A DNA stretch of 7,233 bases from a bacterium (GCA_029218485.1 JAQXRK010000274.1:1-7233), one strand, 5' to 3'; positions 1-6,119 are shown, counted from the first letter of the stretch. Translations and numbers: made by a program. The notes: generated from the sequence alone by a model not told the origin.

Positions 1-46
1 CGGCCGCCGCTTCATCTGTTTTAGGGCGCCTTTGGCAGCGCAGCGC

Positions 47-898
47 TCATGCATACCGCTGCCGGGTGCTGTGCGCAGCATTGCGCTTGCGGCGCTTTGG
101 CTTTGTCGCAAAATAAACGATCAACAGCACCGCGCACAGCGCCAATCCGGCTGCACCGACCAGGATGAACGCATTGCCGCAGGCCCGCTGCAGCGCATTG
201 ACAAACTGCGCCGTGTCCGCGTCCAATGCGGATCTGAGCGCCGCGTCGAATCCCGCACCGCAGAGCAGGATGACGCAGCCGGCCAATGCTGCGGTAACGC
301 TCCACCAGACCCATCCGGTGCGACCCACGCGCCGCCGCTTTCCGAGCAGCAGTACGAGCAGGCAGCCGAACAGCAGTATGGCGACGGCGAGAAGGATGCG
401 CGCCATGGGGCTGAACAGCATCTCGAGCACCGTCAGCGCCGCAGCGGGTATTTGCAGCGCCACCGCGAGGGATGTGCGGCTGGAGAGCATTCCGTTGAGC
501 TGCGCTGCCAGTTGTTCGCACAGCAGCGCCGACAGCGCGCCGGCCTCTTCCTCGCTGGCCTGCAGCGCCGGCGCCAGAACGCCGGTCATCAGCTTCGTCA
601 GTTCGCCGGAATCCACCGTCGGCATCTCCCCGCCGCGAACGAGCGCATTGATCGTGTCCGATGTGAGCTTGCCGGCATAGGCGTCCAGCGGGGCGGCGTC
701 TGCACCGGAAGCATCCAGACCCATCTGGCCGAGCGTATCCTCCACGATGCTGCGCATCAATCCCGCACCGGAAATGGCTTCGGTAAGCGCTTTGGGCGCA
801 ATCAGGCGGTCGGCAACAAACAGCGCGAGCAGACCGGTTTGCAAAACGAACAGAATGACAGCGAGCAGGATCGCCGCAAGGGTTCTCATGACTTTCAT
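47..898 (-). CDS. Four-pass membrane protein of unknown function
   Basis: A 283-residue protein that I cannot assign to a named family. The ATG at 898 is chosen because AGGAG lies 8 bases upstream on the minus strand and because the protein then starts directly with a membrane segment (about residues 6-28). The same frame is open up to 1009, but those extra residues are hydrophilic, lack a ribosome site and lie in the leader. A polar, Ala/Leu/Glu-rich region follows (about 35-160), probably outside the membrane. Three more hydrophobic segments lie near 162-186, 196-216 and 240-264. Basic clusters follow two of them (KRRR 187-190, KPKRRKR 266-272), which places both clusters in the cytoplasm and fits an N-in, C-in topology. 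It is divergent from the neighbouring operon and has its own promoter. The role is unknown; it could be an envelope or stress protein, but nothing in the sequence decides this. Confidence 0.8.
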   Translation of the reverse strand: MKVMRTLAAILLAVILFVLQTGLLALFVADRLIAPKALTEAISGAGLMRSIVEDTLGQMGLDASGADAAPLDAYAGKLTSDTINALVRGGEMPTVDSGELTKLMTGVLAPALQASEEEAGALSALLCEQLAAQLNGMLSSRTSLAVALQIPAAALTVLEMLFSPMARILLAVAILLFGCLLVLLLGKRRRVGRTGWVWWSVTAALAGCVILLCGAGFDAALRSALDADTAQFVNALQRACGNAFILVGAAGLALCAVLLIVYFATKPKRRKRNAAHSTRQRYA

Positions 899-939
899 CC
901 AATCAACTCCTCGTATCATGAAGTTGGCGGTTTTCCGTG

Positions 940-1019
940 CGGGGTACCGCCCAGACCCCGGCTGCTCCGCCAGCCCTGAGACATCCGGAACCGGCGGATA
1001 CAGAAGCACGCCTCAGGCG
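940..1019 (-). other. Structured leader with four tandem stem-loops
   Basis: Between the predicted minus-strand start (about 1043) and the ribosome site lie four short non-overlapping inverted repeats. In transcript order they are 1016-1019 with 1009-1012 (CGCC/GGCG, loop 3), 995-999 with 983-987 (ATCCG/CGGAT, loop 7), 971-975 with 960-964 (GGCTG/CAGCC, loop 6), and 955-959 with 941-945 (GGGGT/ACCCC, loop 9). No U-tract follows any of them and I do not recognise a riboswitch class. Some pairing is expected by chance in such GC-rich sequence. Confidence 0.3.
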
Positions 1020-1049
1020 CAGCGGGCTGCACCAGCATTGATACCGCAC

Positions 1050-1078
1050 AGTTTATCGAACTTCTTTGTTGCTGTCAA
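1050..1078 (-). promoter_or_regulatory. Sigma-70-type promoter for the minus-strand membrane protein
   Basis: Read on the minus strand, a perfect -35 box TTGACA (1073-1078) is followed after exactly 17 bases by TAAACT (1050-1055), which matches the -10 consensus at four of six positions. Transcription would start near 1043, giving a leader of about 145 bases before the ATG at 898. The -35 box overlaps an inverted repeat AACCG-agg-CGGTT (1077-1089), a possible operator. The match is by eye only. Confidence 0.6.
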
Positions 1079-1089
1079 CCGAGGCGGTT
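1077..1089. promoter_or_regulatory. Inverted repeat overlapping the minus-strand -35 box, possible operator
   Basis: AACCG (1077-1081) and CGGTT (1085-1089) form perfect 5-bp arms around a 3-base centre. The outer bases GCTG (1071-1074) and CAGC (1094-1097) can also pair at a distance. The repeat overlaps the TTGACA of the divergent promoter, so a bound protein would block that promoter. It could equally be a chance repeat in GC-rich DNA. Confidence 0.25.
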
Positions 1090-1145
1090 TCCGCAGCATC
1101 AAATGCCCGTCGGCCTTGCCGTGCAGGCGCGCAAGCAGAAAGGGC

Positions 1146-1174
1146 TTGCTATTTTGGGAAAATCCCCATAAACT
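1146..1174 (+). promoter_or_regulatory. Promoter of the hydrolase/acyltransferase operon
   Basis: TTGCTA (1146-1151) and TAAACT (1169-1174) are separated by exactly 17 bases and each match the sigma-70 consensus at four of six positions. Transcription would begin near 1181, leaving a leader of about 20 bases that contains the AAGGAG site at 1189-1194. The spacer holds the inverted repeat GGGA-aaa-TCCC (1156-1166), placed where a repressor could act. Recognised by eye only. Confidence 0.5.
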
Positions 1175-1202
1175 GATAGGCAAAGGGAAAAGGAGACGGC
1201 GC

Positions 1203-2096
1203 ATGTTTTTGAAGACCAAGCTGCTTCGGGCGCAGATGTTTCTGCTGCGGCCAATCGCCACGCAGACCGGCGATATCCGAACGGTTCGCGCACTGCAGGA
1301 GGAGTCCGGCAAACTGATCACGAACCACCGGGTTGCGTTCGAGCAGCTGCTCCTCGATGGCGTTGAGACCTGCATGGCCGTGCCGCCGGAGCGCCGGCCG
1401 GAGCAGGGCGTTCTGCTCTATCTGCACGGCGGCGGCTACACGGCCGGCAAGCTGGAGTATGCGAAGGGGTTCGGCAGCACGCTGGCGGTGCGAACCGGCT
1501 ATCCGGTGCTGTTCCCGGCCTACCGTCTTGCGCCGGAGTCGCCGTACCCGGCCGCGCTGGACGATGCCGAGCTTGCCTACCGGCATCTGCTCGAGAGCGG
1601 TTACCCGGCCTCCAAAATCGTGCTCACCGGGGAATCGGCCGGCGGCGGACTCTGCTATGCGCTGTGCCTCCGCCTGCGGGATGCGGGGCTGCCGCTGCCC
1701 GCGGGGATCGTTGCGATTTCGCCCTGGACGGACCTGACGCTGTCCGGCGGGTCGTACACAAGGAATGCGGGGGAGGATCCGCTGCTGACGGTGGAGGAGC
1801 TTGCGTTTGACGCCGCGTGCTATGCGGACGGAGAGCCGCTGACAAATCCGTACATCTCGCCGCTGTACGGCGACCTGACCGGCATGCCGCCGTCGCTGCT
1901 GTTTGCCGGCGGCGCTGAGCTGCTGCTCGATGACATGAAGGCGATGTTTGCCAGGCTGCGCGCGGCCGGGTGCCAGGCGCGCCGGTTCATTGCCCCGGAA
2001 ATGTGGCACGCGTACGTGCTGTATGGTGTTGAGGAAGCGGAGCCGGACTTTGTGCGGATCGGCGATTTTGTGCACGAGCTGTTTGAGGAGAGCTGA
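1203..2096 (+). CDS. HSL-type alpha/beta hydrolase (esterase/lipase family IV)
   Basis: A 297-residue carboxylesterase-type hydrolase, full length for the alpha/beta-hydrolase-3 (hormone-sensitive lipase) family. It shows the oxyanion-hole motif HGGG (75-78), the nucleophile elbow GESAGG (143-148) with Ser145, and a C-terminal catalytic His269 in the MWHAY segment. The acid lies in the GGAELLLDD segment (236-244). The usual DPL motif is absent there, as in the subfamily with an EVLLDD-type motif, so Glu239 or a nearby Asp is the likely acid. No signal peptide or membrane span is visible, so it should act in the cytoplasm. The start is fixed by AAGGAG (1189-1194) 8 bases upstream; the frame is open further upstream but without family similarity. 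Its TGA overlaps the ATG of the acyltransferase, implying translational coupling and a shared pathway. The substrate is unknown; a short or medium acyl ester is typical for the family. Confidence 0.9.
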   Translation: MFLKTKLLRAQMFLLRPIATQTGDIRTVRALQEESGKLITNHRVAFEQLLLDGVETCMAVPPERRPEQGVLLYLHGGGYTAGKLEYAKGFGSTLAVRTGYPVLFPAYRLAPESPYPAALDDAELAYRHLLESGYPASKIVLTGESAGGGLCYALCLRLRDAGLPLPAGIVAISPWTDLTLSGGSYTRNAGEDPLLTVEELAFDAACYADGEPLTNPYISPLYGDLTGMPPSLLFAGGAELLLDDMKAMFARLRAAGCQARRFIAPEMWHAYVLYGVEEAEPDFVRIGDFVHELFEES

Positions 2097-3376
2097 TGGA
2101 AAGCAAACGTTGGATGCGGCTGGATAATGCGGCAAAGATCTATCCTGCGGCGAGCAGCCGCCGGTGGCATGCGCTGTTTCGCGTATCCGCAACGCTGACG
2201 GAGCCGGTTGATCCGGACATCCTGATGCAGGCGCAGGCGCGCATGGTCAAGCGGTTCCCTTCGTTCTATGTGCGCCTGCGGCGCGGCATGTTCTGGTACT
2301 ATCTGGAGGAGAAGGCCTGCTGTGCGCCGGTTGAGCAGGATGGGGAATCCCCGTGCATGCCGTTCAATCACCGCGAACGCGGAGGGCTCGCACTGCGAAT
2401 TCGCTACTACGGCAATCGCATTGCGGCGGAGTTTTACCACGTTCTGACGGATGGAACGGGCGGCCTGTGCTTTCTCAAAACGCTTGTGGCTGAGTATCTG
2501 ACCCTTCGGTACGGCGTGGACATCCCACGCGATGATACGATTTTGGATTGCGGCGCGCCGCCCGCCCGCGAGGAGGTGGAGGATAGTTTCCTCACCCATG
2601 CGGGCAGCGTGTCCATCGACCGGGCGGAGGAAAACGCCTATCATCTGCATGGAAATTCGGAGCCGGACGGCTTTGTTCGCCTGATCACGGCGAGCATCCC
2701 GGTGCAGAAGGCGCTCGATTGCGCCAAGGGATTCGGTGTGAGCCTGACCACGTTTCTCACGGCCGTGCTGATCGAATCTGTTTGCGAGTTGCAGGAGGCG
2801 GACGGCATCCCGCAGCGCAGGCAAAAGGCGGTTAAGATATGCGTGCCCATCAATCTCAGACGGTTTTTCCCGAGCAGGACGCTCCGGAATTTTGCAAGCT
2901 ATGTGAACCCCGGTATCGATCCGCGCATGGGAAAGTATACGTTTGAGGAGATCGTGAGCGCCGTGCACCACCATATGGGCGCGGAGGCGACCGGAAAGCG
3001 CCTGAACGCAAAATTCACGGCGAACGTCAGCTCGGAGCGCAATGCGCTGCTTCGGGTCGCGCCGCTGTTTTTGAAGAATGTGGCGATGAAACTGGCGTTT
3101 TTGTCGGTGGGCGACCGAAAGACCTCCACGATCCTGTCCAACCTTGGTCAGGTGACGCTGCCGGAGCAGATGCAGCCCTATGTCACGCGCATGGAGTTCA
3201 TACTCGGCCCGCTCTCCCGCAATCCGGTCGCCTGTTCCGCACTCTCCTATGGGGGAACGCTGTATCTGAACCTGACCAGCACGCTGCGCGAGCCCGCGCT
3301 TGAGCGCGCGTTTCTCACGCGGCTTGTTCAGCGGGGCATTCCGGTCTGCGTGGAAAGCAATCATCGTACGATGTGA
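2096..3376 (+). CDS. Condensation-fold acyltransferase (alcohol acetyltransferase-like)
   Basis: A 426-residue protein of the chloramphenicol-acetyltransferase/condensation-domain superfamily, resembling clostridial proteins annotated as alcohol acetyltransferase. The catalytic signature HxxxDG is intact (H115-VLT-D119-G120). Other superfamily landmarks are PINLRRFFPS (251-260) followed by RNF, and SNLGQV (348-353) near the solvent channel. Such enzymes move an acyl group from CoA or a carrier protein to a hydroxyl or amine acceptor. No carrier-protein or adenylation domain is fused or adjacent, so it is a stand-alone enzyme and not an NRPS module. No membrane span is evident, though basic and hydrophobic stretches near 318-336 could contact lipid. 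The ATG overlaps the preceding TGA and is served by GAGGAG (2085-2090). Gene order suggests it works with the esterase and the zinc-ribbon membrane protein. Donor and acceptor cannot be read from the sequence. Confidence 0.85.
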   Translation: MESKRWMRLDNAAKIYPAASSRRWHALFRVSATLTEPVDPDILMQAQARMVKRFPSFYVRLRRGMFWYYLEEKACCAPVEQDGESPCMPFNHRERGGLALRIRYYGNRIAAEFYHVLTDGTGGLCFLKTLVAEYLTLRYGVDIPRDDTILDCGAPPAREEVEDSFLTHAGSVSIDRAEENAYHLHGNSEPDGFVRLITASIPVQKALDCAKGFGVSLTTFLTAVLIESVCELQEADGIPQRRQKAVKICVPINLRRFFPSRTLRNFASYVNPGIDPRMGKYTFEEIVSAVHHHMGAEATGKRLNAKFTANVSSERNALLRVAPLFLKNVAMKLAFLSVGDRKTSTILSNLGQVTLPEQMQPYVTRMEFILGPLSRNPVACSALSYGGTLYLNLTSTLREPALERAFLTRLVQRGIPVCVESNHRTM

Positions 3377-3382
3377 ACGATT

Positions 3383-3394
3383 CGCCTTCGGGCG
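3383..3394 (+). other. cUUCGg tetraloop hairpin between acyltransferase and membrane-protein genes
   Basis: CGCC (3383-3386), TTCG (3387-3390) and GGCG (3391-3394) make a short stem closed by C-G around a UUCG loop, the unusually stable RNA tetraloop class. It lies just after the acyltransferase stop and 3 bases before the AAAGGAG ribosome site. No U-tract follows, so it is not a terminator. It may affect mRNA decay or the relative output of the two genes. Confidence 0.35.
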
Positions 3395-3409
3395 TGAAAG
3401 GAGAGAGCC

Positions 3410-4108
3410 ATGTCCTATTGTCCCAAATGCGGTGTGGAACTCGCACCGTCCCAAGACCGCTGTCCGCTGTGCAACACGCCGGTACAGCGCGAGGAAGCGG
3501 TTGCGTCGCCGTATCCGGTGGCGGACGGCGTGAGCGCCGCTCCGGCAACGCCGCGCAAACGCCGCACGTTTGCCGCAGCCTGCGCCATCCTGCTGCTGAT
3601 TCCCGTGTTGACCTGTGTGGTCTGCGATCTCAATATCGACGGCACGCTCGCCTGGTCGCGGTACGTGCTGGTGTCGTTCGGCCTGCTCTATGTGTATCTG
3701 CTGATGCCGATGGTGCTGCTACGCCACCGCCTTCCGATCTGCGTTTGTCTGGATTTTCTCGCAACCGTCGGTTTTCTGTATGGCATCGAGCGCTTCAGCG
3801 GCGGAAACTGGTTCCTGCGCTTCGGGCTTCCGCTGACCGTTCTGGTATTTGCCGTAACCGGTCTTTTGATCCTGTTGATTCTGAAATCACGCTGGAATCT
3901 GCTCAAGATTCTTTCGGCGGTGCTCATTGGCATGGGCATCTGCGTGATGATGATCGAGTGGCTCATCAACCGCAGCTTTTTCCCCGGCCGCTCGATGACC
4001 TGGGCGGTGTATACCTGCATTCCCTGCCTGCTGCTCGGCGCGGCGCTGCTGGTGATCGATCACAACCCCGCCTGCAAGCAGGAACTGCGCAAACGGTTTT
4101 TTTTCTGA
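3410..4108 (+). CDS. Zinc-ribbon six-pass membrane protein (DUF6320-like)
   Basis: A 232-residue protein with an N-terminal zinc ribbon, C4-x2-C7 and C18-x2-C21, then a Pro/Ala-rich linker (about 30-50) and six hydrophobic segments near 54-72, 84-104, 109-126, 138-158, 164-186 and 197-216. The short tail is basic. The start is supported by AAGGAG (3398-3403) 6 bases upstream and by the zinc ribbon starting at residue 4. It resembles the clostridial DUF6320 family, which I recall as often sitting next to the same hydrolase and acyltransferase types; that recollection needs checking. No biochemical function is known to me. It may anchor or regulate the two enzymes at the membrane, or take part in the modification of a lipid. 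The coding sequence ends in a run of eight T (4097-4104) encoding FFF directly before the stop. Confidence 0.8.
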   Translation: MSYCPKCGVELAPSQDRCPLCNTPVQREEAVASPYPVADGVSAAPATPRKRRTFAAACAILLLIPVLTCVVCDLNIDGTLAWSRYVLVSFGLLYVYLLMPMVLLRHRLPICVCLDFLATVGFLYGIERFSGGNWFLRFGLPLTVLVFAVTGLLILLILKSRWNLLKILSAVLIGMGICVMMIEWLINRSFFPGRSMTWAVYTCIPCLLLGAALLVIDHNPACKQELRKRFFF

Positions 4109-4126
4109 GATGACAAGGGGATTTCC

Positions 4127-4732
4127 ATGCAAACAGCGATTGCGTATAAGTTGATCGATTCGATTCCGCCGGAGTATCTCAACGCGGCGGAGCGGATGCA
4201 GTATCCGGTGGGGGATTATATTATTCGCCCGAACGAACCGGTGAAGTGGTTCTATATCCTGCTCTCCGGCAGCGCCAAGCTCGTGTACGAGAGCCCGAAG
4301 GGGGAGGCGCTGATCCTCGATATCTATCACGCAGGAGACTTTTTTGGGGAGATGGAGATGGTCGACCTCCAAACGGTGGATCGCGCAATCATTGCGATGA
4401 CGCCCTGCGAGGCCTACCGGTTTTCGAGACGCCAGTTCTTTGACCTTTGGGACGGTGCAAGCGCCTTCTCGCGGCTGTTGCTTGCAGTGCACTCCGATCG
4501 GCTGCTGCGCGCCGGAGACGATAAGATCTATGCGGAGCGCACGGTCTTGCGGGAAAAGGTGTTCCGCATCATCCAGAACCATATCAATGCGCGCGGCTGC
4601 TTTCTCTACACGAAACACATTCTTGCGGAAATGGCGGGCGTTTCCATCCGCAGCCTGAACCGCACGCTGCGGGAGCTCGAGGACGACGCGCTGATCGTCC
4701 AGTCGGGCGGAACCATTCGCCTGCACATTTGA
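4127..4732 (+). CDS. Crp/Fnr-family transcriptional regulator
   Basis: A 201-residue regulator with an N-terminal cyclic-nucleotide-binding-like beta-roll (about 15-110; GDFFGEMEM at 70-78 is the phosphate-cassette region), a dimerisation helix (about 112-140) and a C-terminal winged helix-turn-helix (about 160-198). The Arg-Ser pair that holds cAMP in Crp is not conserved (V84-D85 by alignment, with a nearby R86), so cAMP is probably not the ligand. The four-cysteine Fe-S set of Fnr is absent; only C94 and C158 are present. In the recognition helix (S173-I-R-S-L-N-R179), the position of the Crp glutamate that reads the TGA half-site is Arg175, so its operator should differ from TGTGA or TTGAT. 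It begins 18 bases after the membrane-protein gene behind an AAGGGG site (4115-4120), and is last in the operon. It may control its own operon, the downstream unit, or both. Confidence 0.9.
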   Translation: MQTAIAYKLIDSIPPEYLNAAERMQYPVGDYIIRPNEPVKWFYILLSGSAKLVYESPKGEALILDIYHAGDFFGEMEMVDLQTVDRAIIAMTPCEAYRFSRRQFFDLWDGASAFSRLLLAVHSDRLLRAGDDKIYAERTVLREKVFRIIQNHINARGCFLYTKHILAEMAGVSIRSLNRTLRELEDDALIVQSGGTIRLHI

Positions 4733-4750
4733 AATCAAACGGCTCTCTCA

Positions 4751-4779
4751 GGGCAGCTCCTTGCTGAGCTGCCTTTTTT
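4751..4779 (+). terminator. Rho-independent terminator of the four-gene operon
   Basis: A perfect 8-bp stem, GGCAGCTC (4752-4759) with GAGCTGCC (4766-4773), closes a 6-base loop and is followed directly by six T (4774-4779). It begins about 20 bases after the regulator stop codon. It separates the operon from the homocysteine hydrolase gene. Confidence 0.93.
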
Positions 4780-4796
4780 GTTATCCGACAGAATCG

Positions 4797-4838
4797 GGAC
4801 AATTGTCCTATCGAAAGCGGGATGGACAAAGATATACT
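4797..4838 (+). promoter_or_regulatory. Activator-type promoter with 12-bp palindrome upstream of the hydrolase
   Basis: TATACT (4833-4838) is a good -10 box, but no -35 element lies 16-18 bases upstream. A perfect palindrome, GGACAATTGTCC (4797-4808), is centred between 4802 and 4803. If transcription starts at 4844, 6 bases past the -10 box, the centre falls at -41.5, the standard class II position for Crp/Fnr activators. A third half-site, GGACAA, occurs at 4824-4829 in the spacer. The gene for a Crp/Fnr-family regulator ends 65 bases before the palindrome. The assignment is by eye. Confidence 0.45.
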
Positions 4839-4869
4839 CAAATCAGGATTCAGGAAAGGAAGAACCATC

Positions 4870-6108
4870 ATGTCGCGTATTCGGGATATCGGATTAAAGG
4901 AAGAGGGACATCAGCGCATTGCCTGGGCGGCACGCCATATGCCGGTTTTGAACTCCATCGGCGATCGCTTTGCGATCGAAAAGCCCTTTGCCGGGCGGCG
5001 CATCGCGCTGTCGATCCACTTGGAGGCAAAGACCGCCTATCTGGCCAAAACGCTTGCGCGCGGCGGCGCCGAGCTGCATGTGACCGGCTCCAATCGCCTG
5101 TCCACCCAGGATGCGGTCTGCGCGGCTCTGGTGGATGACGGCATCACGGTCAATGCGATCCACGCTGCGTCCGATGAGGAAACGCGCGGGTTTTGGATGG
5201 AAACGCTCCGCTGCCATCCCGATATCGTGATCGATGACGGCTCCGACCTCATCAATCTGCTTCTCGGCGAGTGCAGGGAGTATGCGGACCGCGTGATCGG
5301 CGGCTGCGAGGAAACGACCTCCGGCGTGCAGCGCCTGCGCGGCTGGGAGCAAAGCGGCCGATTGACATTCCCGGTCATGGCGGTCAACGACGCCCGCTGC
5401 AAGTGCTACTTTGACAATACCTATGGCACGGGGCAGACCGTGTGGGATGCGATTATGCGCACGACGAACATGCAGATCAATGGCAAAACGGTCGTCGTTG
5501 CCGGCTATGGATACTGCGGCCGCGGCGTAGCAAAGGTCGCAAAGGGTCTGGGCGCGCAGGTCATCGTCACCGAGATCGATCCCGTCAAATCGGTGCTCGC
5601 GATGATGGACGGCTATCGTGCGCTGCCCATGGAGGAGGCGGCGCCGCTTGGCGATGTTTTTGTGACGGTCACCGCCTGCTGCGATGTGATCCGGGCGGAG
5701 CACTTTGTGTGCATGAAGGACAACGCGATCGTCAGCAATGCGGGGCATTTCAACGTCGAGCTGGATCTGCCGGCGCTCAAGGCCATGGCGGTGGAGCGGG
5801 TGGAGCTCCGGAAGAATCTGGACGGCTATGTCCTGCCCAATGGCAGAACCATCGCGGTCGTTGCCGATGGCGGCCTGTGCAATATTGCCGCGGCCGATGG
5901 GCACCCGATGGAGATTATGGACATGTCGTTCGCGCTGCAGGCGCTCGGAGCGGAGTACATCCTGCAGAACGGCAGGGCGATGCGCCCGGGCGTGCACACC
6001 ATCCCGGAGGAGATCGACCTGCGCGTAGGCGCGCTGAAACTGAAGGCCATGGGCGGTGGTTTCGACGTCCTCAATGAAAAGCAGAAGGCTTTCATGAAAT
6101 CGCATTGA
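4870..6108 (+). CDS. S-adenosyl/S-inosyl-homocysteine hydrolase, archaeal/thermophile type
   Basis: A 412-residue NAD-dependent homologue of adenosylhomocysteinase, which splits S-adenosylhomocysteine into homocysteine and a nucleoside after methyl transfer. Conserved elements aligned to the human enzyme include H50 (H55), STQD 78-81, D126 (D131), EETTS 147-151 (E156, T157-T159), K178 and D182 (K186, D190), the Rossmann motif GYGYCGRG (212-219), GHF with H293 (H301) and GHP with H345 (H353). It lacks the KPDHYRY tail and has Thr187 where the human enzyme has Cys195, as in the short archaeal and Thermotoga forms. The adenine-contact motif reads H50-L-E52-A-K54 where classical enzymes have HxTxE, which suggests S-inosylhomocysteine as substrate. 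The start is chosen by AAAGGA (4855-4860) and the family N-terminus; an in-frame ATG at 4822 lies upstream of the predicted -10 box. It is probably cotranscribed with the binding-protein gene 63 bases downstream. Confidence 0.88.
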   Translation: MSRIRDIGLKEEGHQRIAWAARHMPVLNSIGDRFAIEKPFAGRRIALSIHLEAKTAYLAKTLARGGAELHVTGSNRLSTQDAVCAALVDDGITVNAIHAASDEETRGFWMETLRCHPDIVIDDGSDLINLLLGECREYADRVIGGCEETTSGVQRLRGWEQSGRLTFPVMAVNDARCKCYFDNTYGTGQTVWDAIMRTTNMQINGKTVVVAGYGYCGRGVAKVAKGLGAQVIVTEIDPVKSVLAMMDGYRALPMEEAAPLGDVFVTVTACCDVIRAEHFVCMKDNAIVSNAGHFNVELDLPALKAMAVERVELRKNLDGYVLPNGRTIAVVADGGLCNIAAADGHPMEIMDMSFALQALGAEYILQNGRAMRPGVHTIPEEIDLRVGALKLKAMGGGFDVLNEKQKAFMKSH

Positions 6109-6119
6109 GACGACTGTGC

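Larger units (their letters stand above)
899..1202. other. Divergent intergenic region
   Basis: This stretch of about 300 bases separates the minus-strand membrane protein from the plus-strand operon. It holds a promoter for each direction, three to five small inverted repeats on the minus-strand leader side, and the two ribosome sites. Open frames cross it on both strands, but none has a ribosome site or recognisable protein features, so I call it non-coding. Confidence 0.6.

Noticed and set aside
1..15. Possible start of a further minus-strand gene (ATG at 15 reading MKRRP).
   Set aside because: Only five codons are visible and there is no convincing ribosome site.
32..979. Plus-strand open frame of 315 codons opposite the membrane-protein gene.
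   Set aside because: Gln/Arg-rich translation without motifs; the minus strand has a ribosome site, promoter and clear membrane segments.
747..1202. In-frame extension of the alpha/beta hydrolase to an ATG at 747.
   Set aside because: It would overlap the divergent gene and contain the operon promoter; the ATG at 1203 has AAGGAG at ideal spacing and gives a normal family length.
2096..3376. Reading the acyltransferase as part of an NRPS or polyketide cluster.
   Set aside because: No adenylation, carrier or thioesterase domains accompany it in the window.
1820..3454. Minus-strand open frame of 544 codons antisense to the hydrolase and acyltransferase genes.
   Set aside because: No ribosome site, no recognisable motifs and an Arg/His-rich composition typical of shadow frames.
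4803..4838. TTGTCC as a normal -35 box paired with TATACT.
   Set aside because: The spacer would be 24 bases, too long for sigma-70; an activator site explains the position better.
4822..4869. Earlier start for the homocysteine hydrolase at 4822.
   Set aside because: This ATG lies upstream of the TATACT box and lacks a ribosome site, while the ATG at 4870 has both context and family N-terminus.
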